NCBI GenBank assembly: GCA_964574335.1
Contig: CAZNNH010000143.1
Coordinates: 1 to 15,972, forward strand
Direction of reading: 5' to 3'
Length of the DNA stretch: 15,972 nucleotides
From: CAZNNH01 sp964574335
GTDB lineage: Bacteria; Acidobacteriota; Vicinamibacteria; Fen-336
Under the pieces are notes generated by a model that was given only the letters and a program-made list of their open reading frames with translations, had not been told where the DNA came from and ran no database searches. Positions 15,801 through 15,972 of the stretch are shown here, piece by piece (position 1 is the stretch's first letter; each line of letters starts with the position of its first letter). The position numbers were made by a program, and so were the translations under genes.

Positions 15801-15929
15801 CTCGGGACGCCGGTGGCCTACAGCATCTTCGACGACTGGGCCCACAGCCGGCTCTGGGCGGCGGTGTCTCGGCTGGCCCCCAGCCGGCGGGGCCAGCCGG
15901 CCGGGGCGGTGACCGAGGATCTGGGGTAG
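12807..15929 (+). CDS. RND multidrug efflux permease (HAE1/AcrB-like)
   Basis: A 1040-residue inner-membrane pump of normal length for the family. It has TM1 (about 12-32), a large periplasmic domain, a helix block around 335-490, a second periplasmic loop, and a final helix block from about 855. Proton-relay residues are present: Asp400-Asp401 in VVGIVIDDAVIVLEN (TM4) and Lys920 in GIVKKNGIL (TM10, equivalent to AcrB Lys940). Sequence style (RFPKIEFPFVTI) fits proton-driven drug/solute exporters rather than heavy-metal pumps, which form a separate group. The substrate is unknown. ATG at 12807 is three bases after the adaptor stop, with only a weak GGGGGC upstream, so translation is probably coupled. 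Confidence 0.93.
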   Translation: MQKLAEICVRRPVFTWVLILSLVVIGLFSFARLGVDRFPKIEFPFVTISTRLVGAAPEEIETEITDKIEEAVNTISGIDQLTSISAEGVSQVIVMFELEKDADVAAQEVRDRVNSVLRDLPRDADPPVIEKIDPDATPVLSLAVSASAPIRDVTEYADKVLRRRLEPVLGVGQIKLIGGRKRQINVIADPARLAALGLTAADLAGALASQNAQLPGGRVEQGLRDLTLRTYGRVTRPEAFGEIVIANRNGYPIRVADVATVEDGMQEAESVAVVSGEPAVVLEIRKQSGTNSIEVVDRIKDRVFQIQQTLPEGYRIDFLRDESEYIVSAVRAVEEHLMLGALFAATVVWFFLRRFRPTLISAIAIPTSLVATFGAIYFMGLTLNILTLLALALVVGIVIDDAVIVLENIFRFMEEKQMSPMRAAVEGTREIGLAVLATSLSLIAVFLPVAFMGGIVGRFMNSFGVTMAFAIAVSLLVAFTLTPMLSSRWLRPKEIETERSSREHGVYAWTERTYLSLLDWTMAHRWVLVALMALVFLSTVPLAIIANKNFLPRDDESQFEVVVRAPEGSSLESTKTIVESIAGRVRQLPGVQSTLTTIGADPQNTFNLGRVYVKLLPVKQRGLDQYSIMAKIRTGVLSQYRRLDLRAQVQPVAAFGTGNNAEIQFWIGGPDLDQLAQYADVVMQRLRAMPGAVDADTNLVVGKPELGVHIDRAKAGDLGVRVQDVASTLNMLVGGLKVTDYYEGSEQYEVHLRADPGDRRDQEGIAQAEVPSPRGPVPLRDVVRFEESTGPSLINRLSRQRQVLMFANTLPGTSAQTIMDGLVAAADELEMPPEYTYGFTGRSREQGRAAVNFLIAFMASIIFMYLILAAQFESWIHPITILLALPMTVPFALLTIVLLNQSINIYSSLGILVLFGIVKKNGILQVDHMNGLRAQGLSRAEAIRQANRDRLRPILMTTLSFVAGMIPLVVSSGTGSATNRAIGTVIIGGQTLALLLTLLGTPVAYSIFDDWAHSRLWAAVSRLAPSRRGQPAGAVTEDLG

Positions 15930-15930
15930 C

Positions 15931-15972
15931 GCCGGCGGGATCGGGCGGCGACGCCAGCTTCGGCCCGCCGGC
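15931..15972 (+). terminator. GC-rich hairpin after the efflux operon
   Basis: GCCGGCGGG (15931-15939) and CCCGCCGGC (15964-15972) are perfect 9-bp inverted repeats around a 24-nt loop, beginning one base after the pump stop codon. It is a plausible terminator stem, but the window ends at the arm, so a following T-run cannot be checked. Confidence 0.45.

Overview
This is a very GC-rich, gene-dense window. It carries Tat-type signal peptides on several sugar enzymes, a Gram-negative tripartite RND efflux operon with an outer-membrane TolC-like protein, and intergenic palindromes built on GGGGACA/TGTCCCC. Together these suggest a Gram-negative soil or sediment bacterium of the Acidobacteriota type. 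The phylum is inferred from gene style; no marker gene is present.

Layout. Positions 1-153 hold the 3' end of an unrecognised gene whose stop codon lies inside a repeat cluster (about 144-281). A plus-strand group follows: a sodium:solute symporter (282-2054), an N4-GlcNAc-asparaginase (2080-3216), a long hairpin repeat (3216-3278), two Tat-exported Gfo/Idh/MocA oxidoreductases (3379-4641, 4674-6020) and an ApbE-type flavin transferase (6017-6952). The ApbE gene converges, with a 20-bp overlap, on a minus-strand gene for an exported PKD-domain protein with a 22-threonine linker (6933-8249). Further minus-strand genes are a GH130 mannosyl-GlcNAc phosphorylase (8421-9410) and an exported sugar isomerase/epimerase-like TIM-barrel protein (9445-10371). 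A 231-bp divergent control region (10372-10602) separates these from an RND efflux operon on the plus strand: TolC-like outer-membrane factor (10603-11907), lipoprotein adaptor (11904-12803) and HAE1-type pump (12807-15929). A GC-rich hairpin lies at the window end.

How it fits together. The asparaginase cleaves the GlcNAc-Asn bond of N-glycoproteins. GH130 enzymes of this type phosphorolyse Man-beta-1,4-GlcNAc, the next bond of the N-glycan core. With the symporter, two exported sugar oxidoreductases and an exported isomerase/epimerase-like protein, the left 10 kb reads as a small locus for salvaging N-glycan cores or related glycosides, split over two strands. No endoglycosidase, alpha-mannosidase, SusC/D pair or sugar kinase is visible, so the pathway would be incomplete within the window. 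The efflux operon is a separate, ordinary unit. The most unusual items are the repeat cluster abutting the symporter start with an ATGA-coupled minicistron, the oxidoreductase that lacks the EKP lysine, the orphan ApbE, and the poly-threonine microsatellite.
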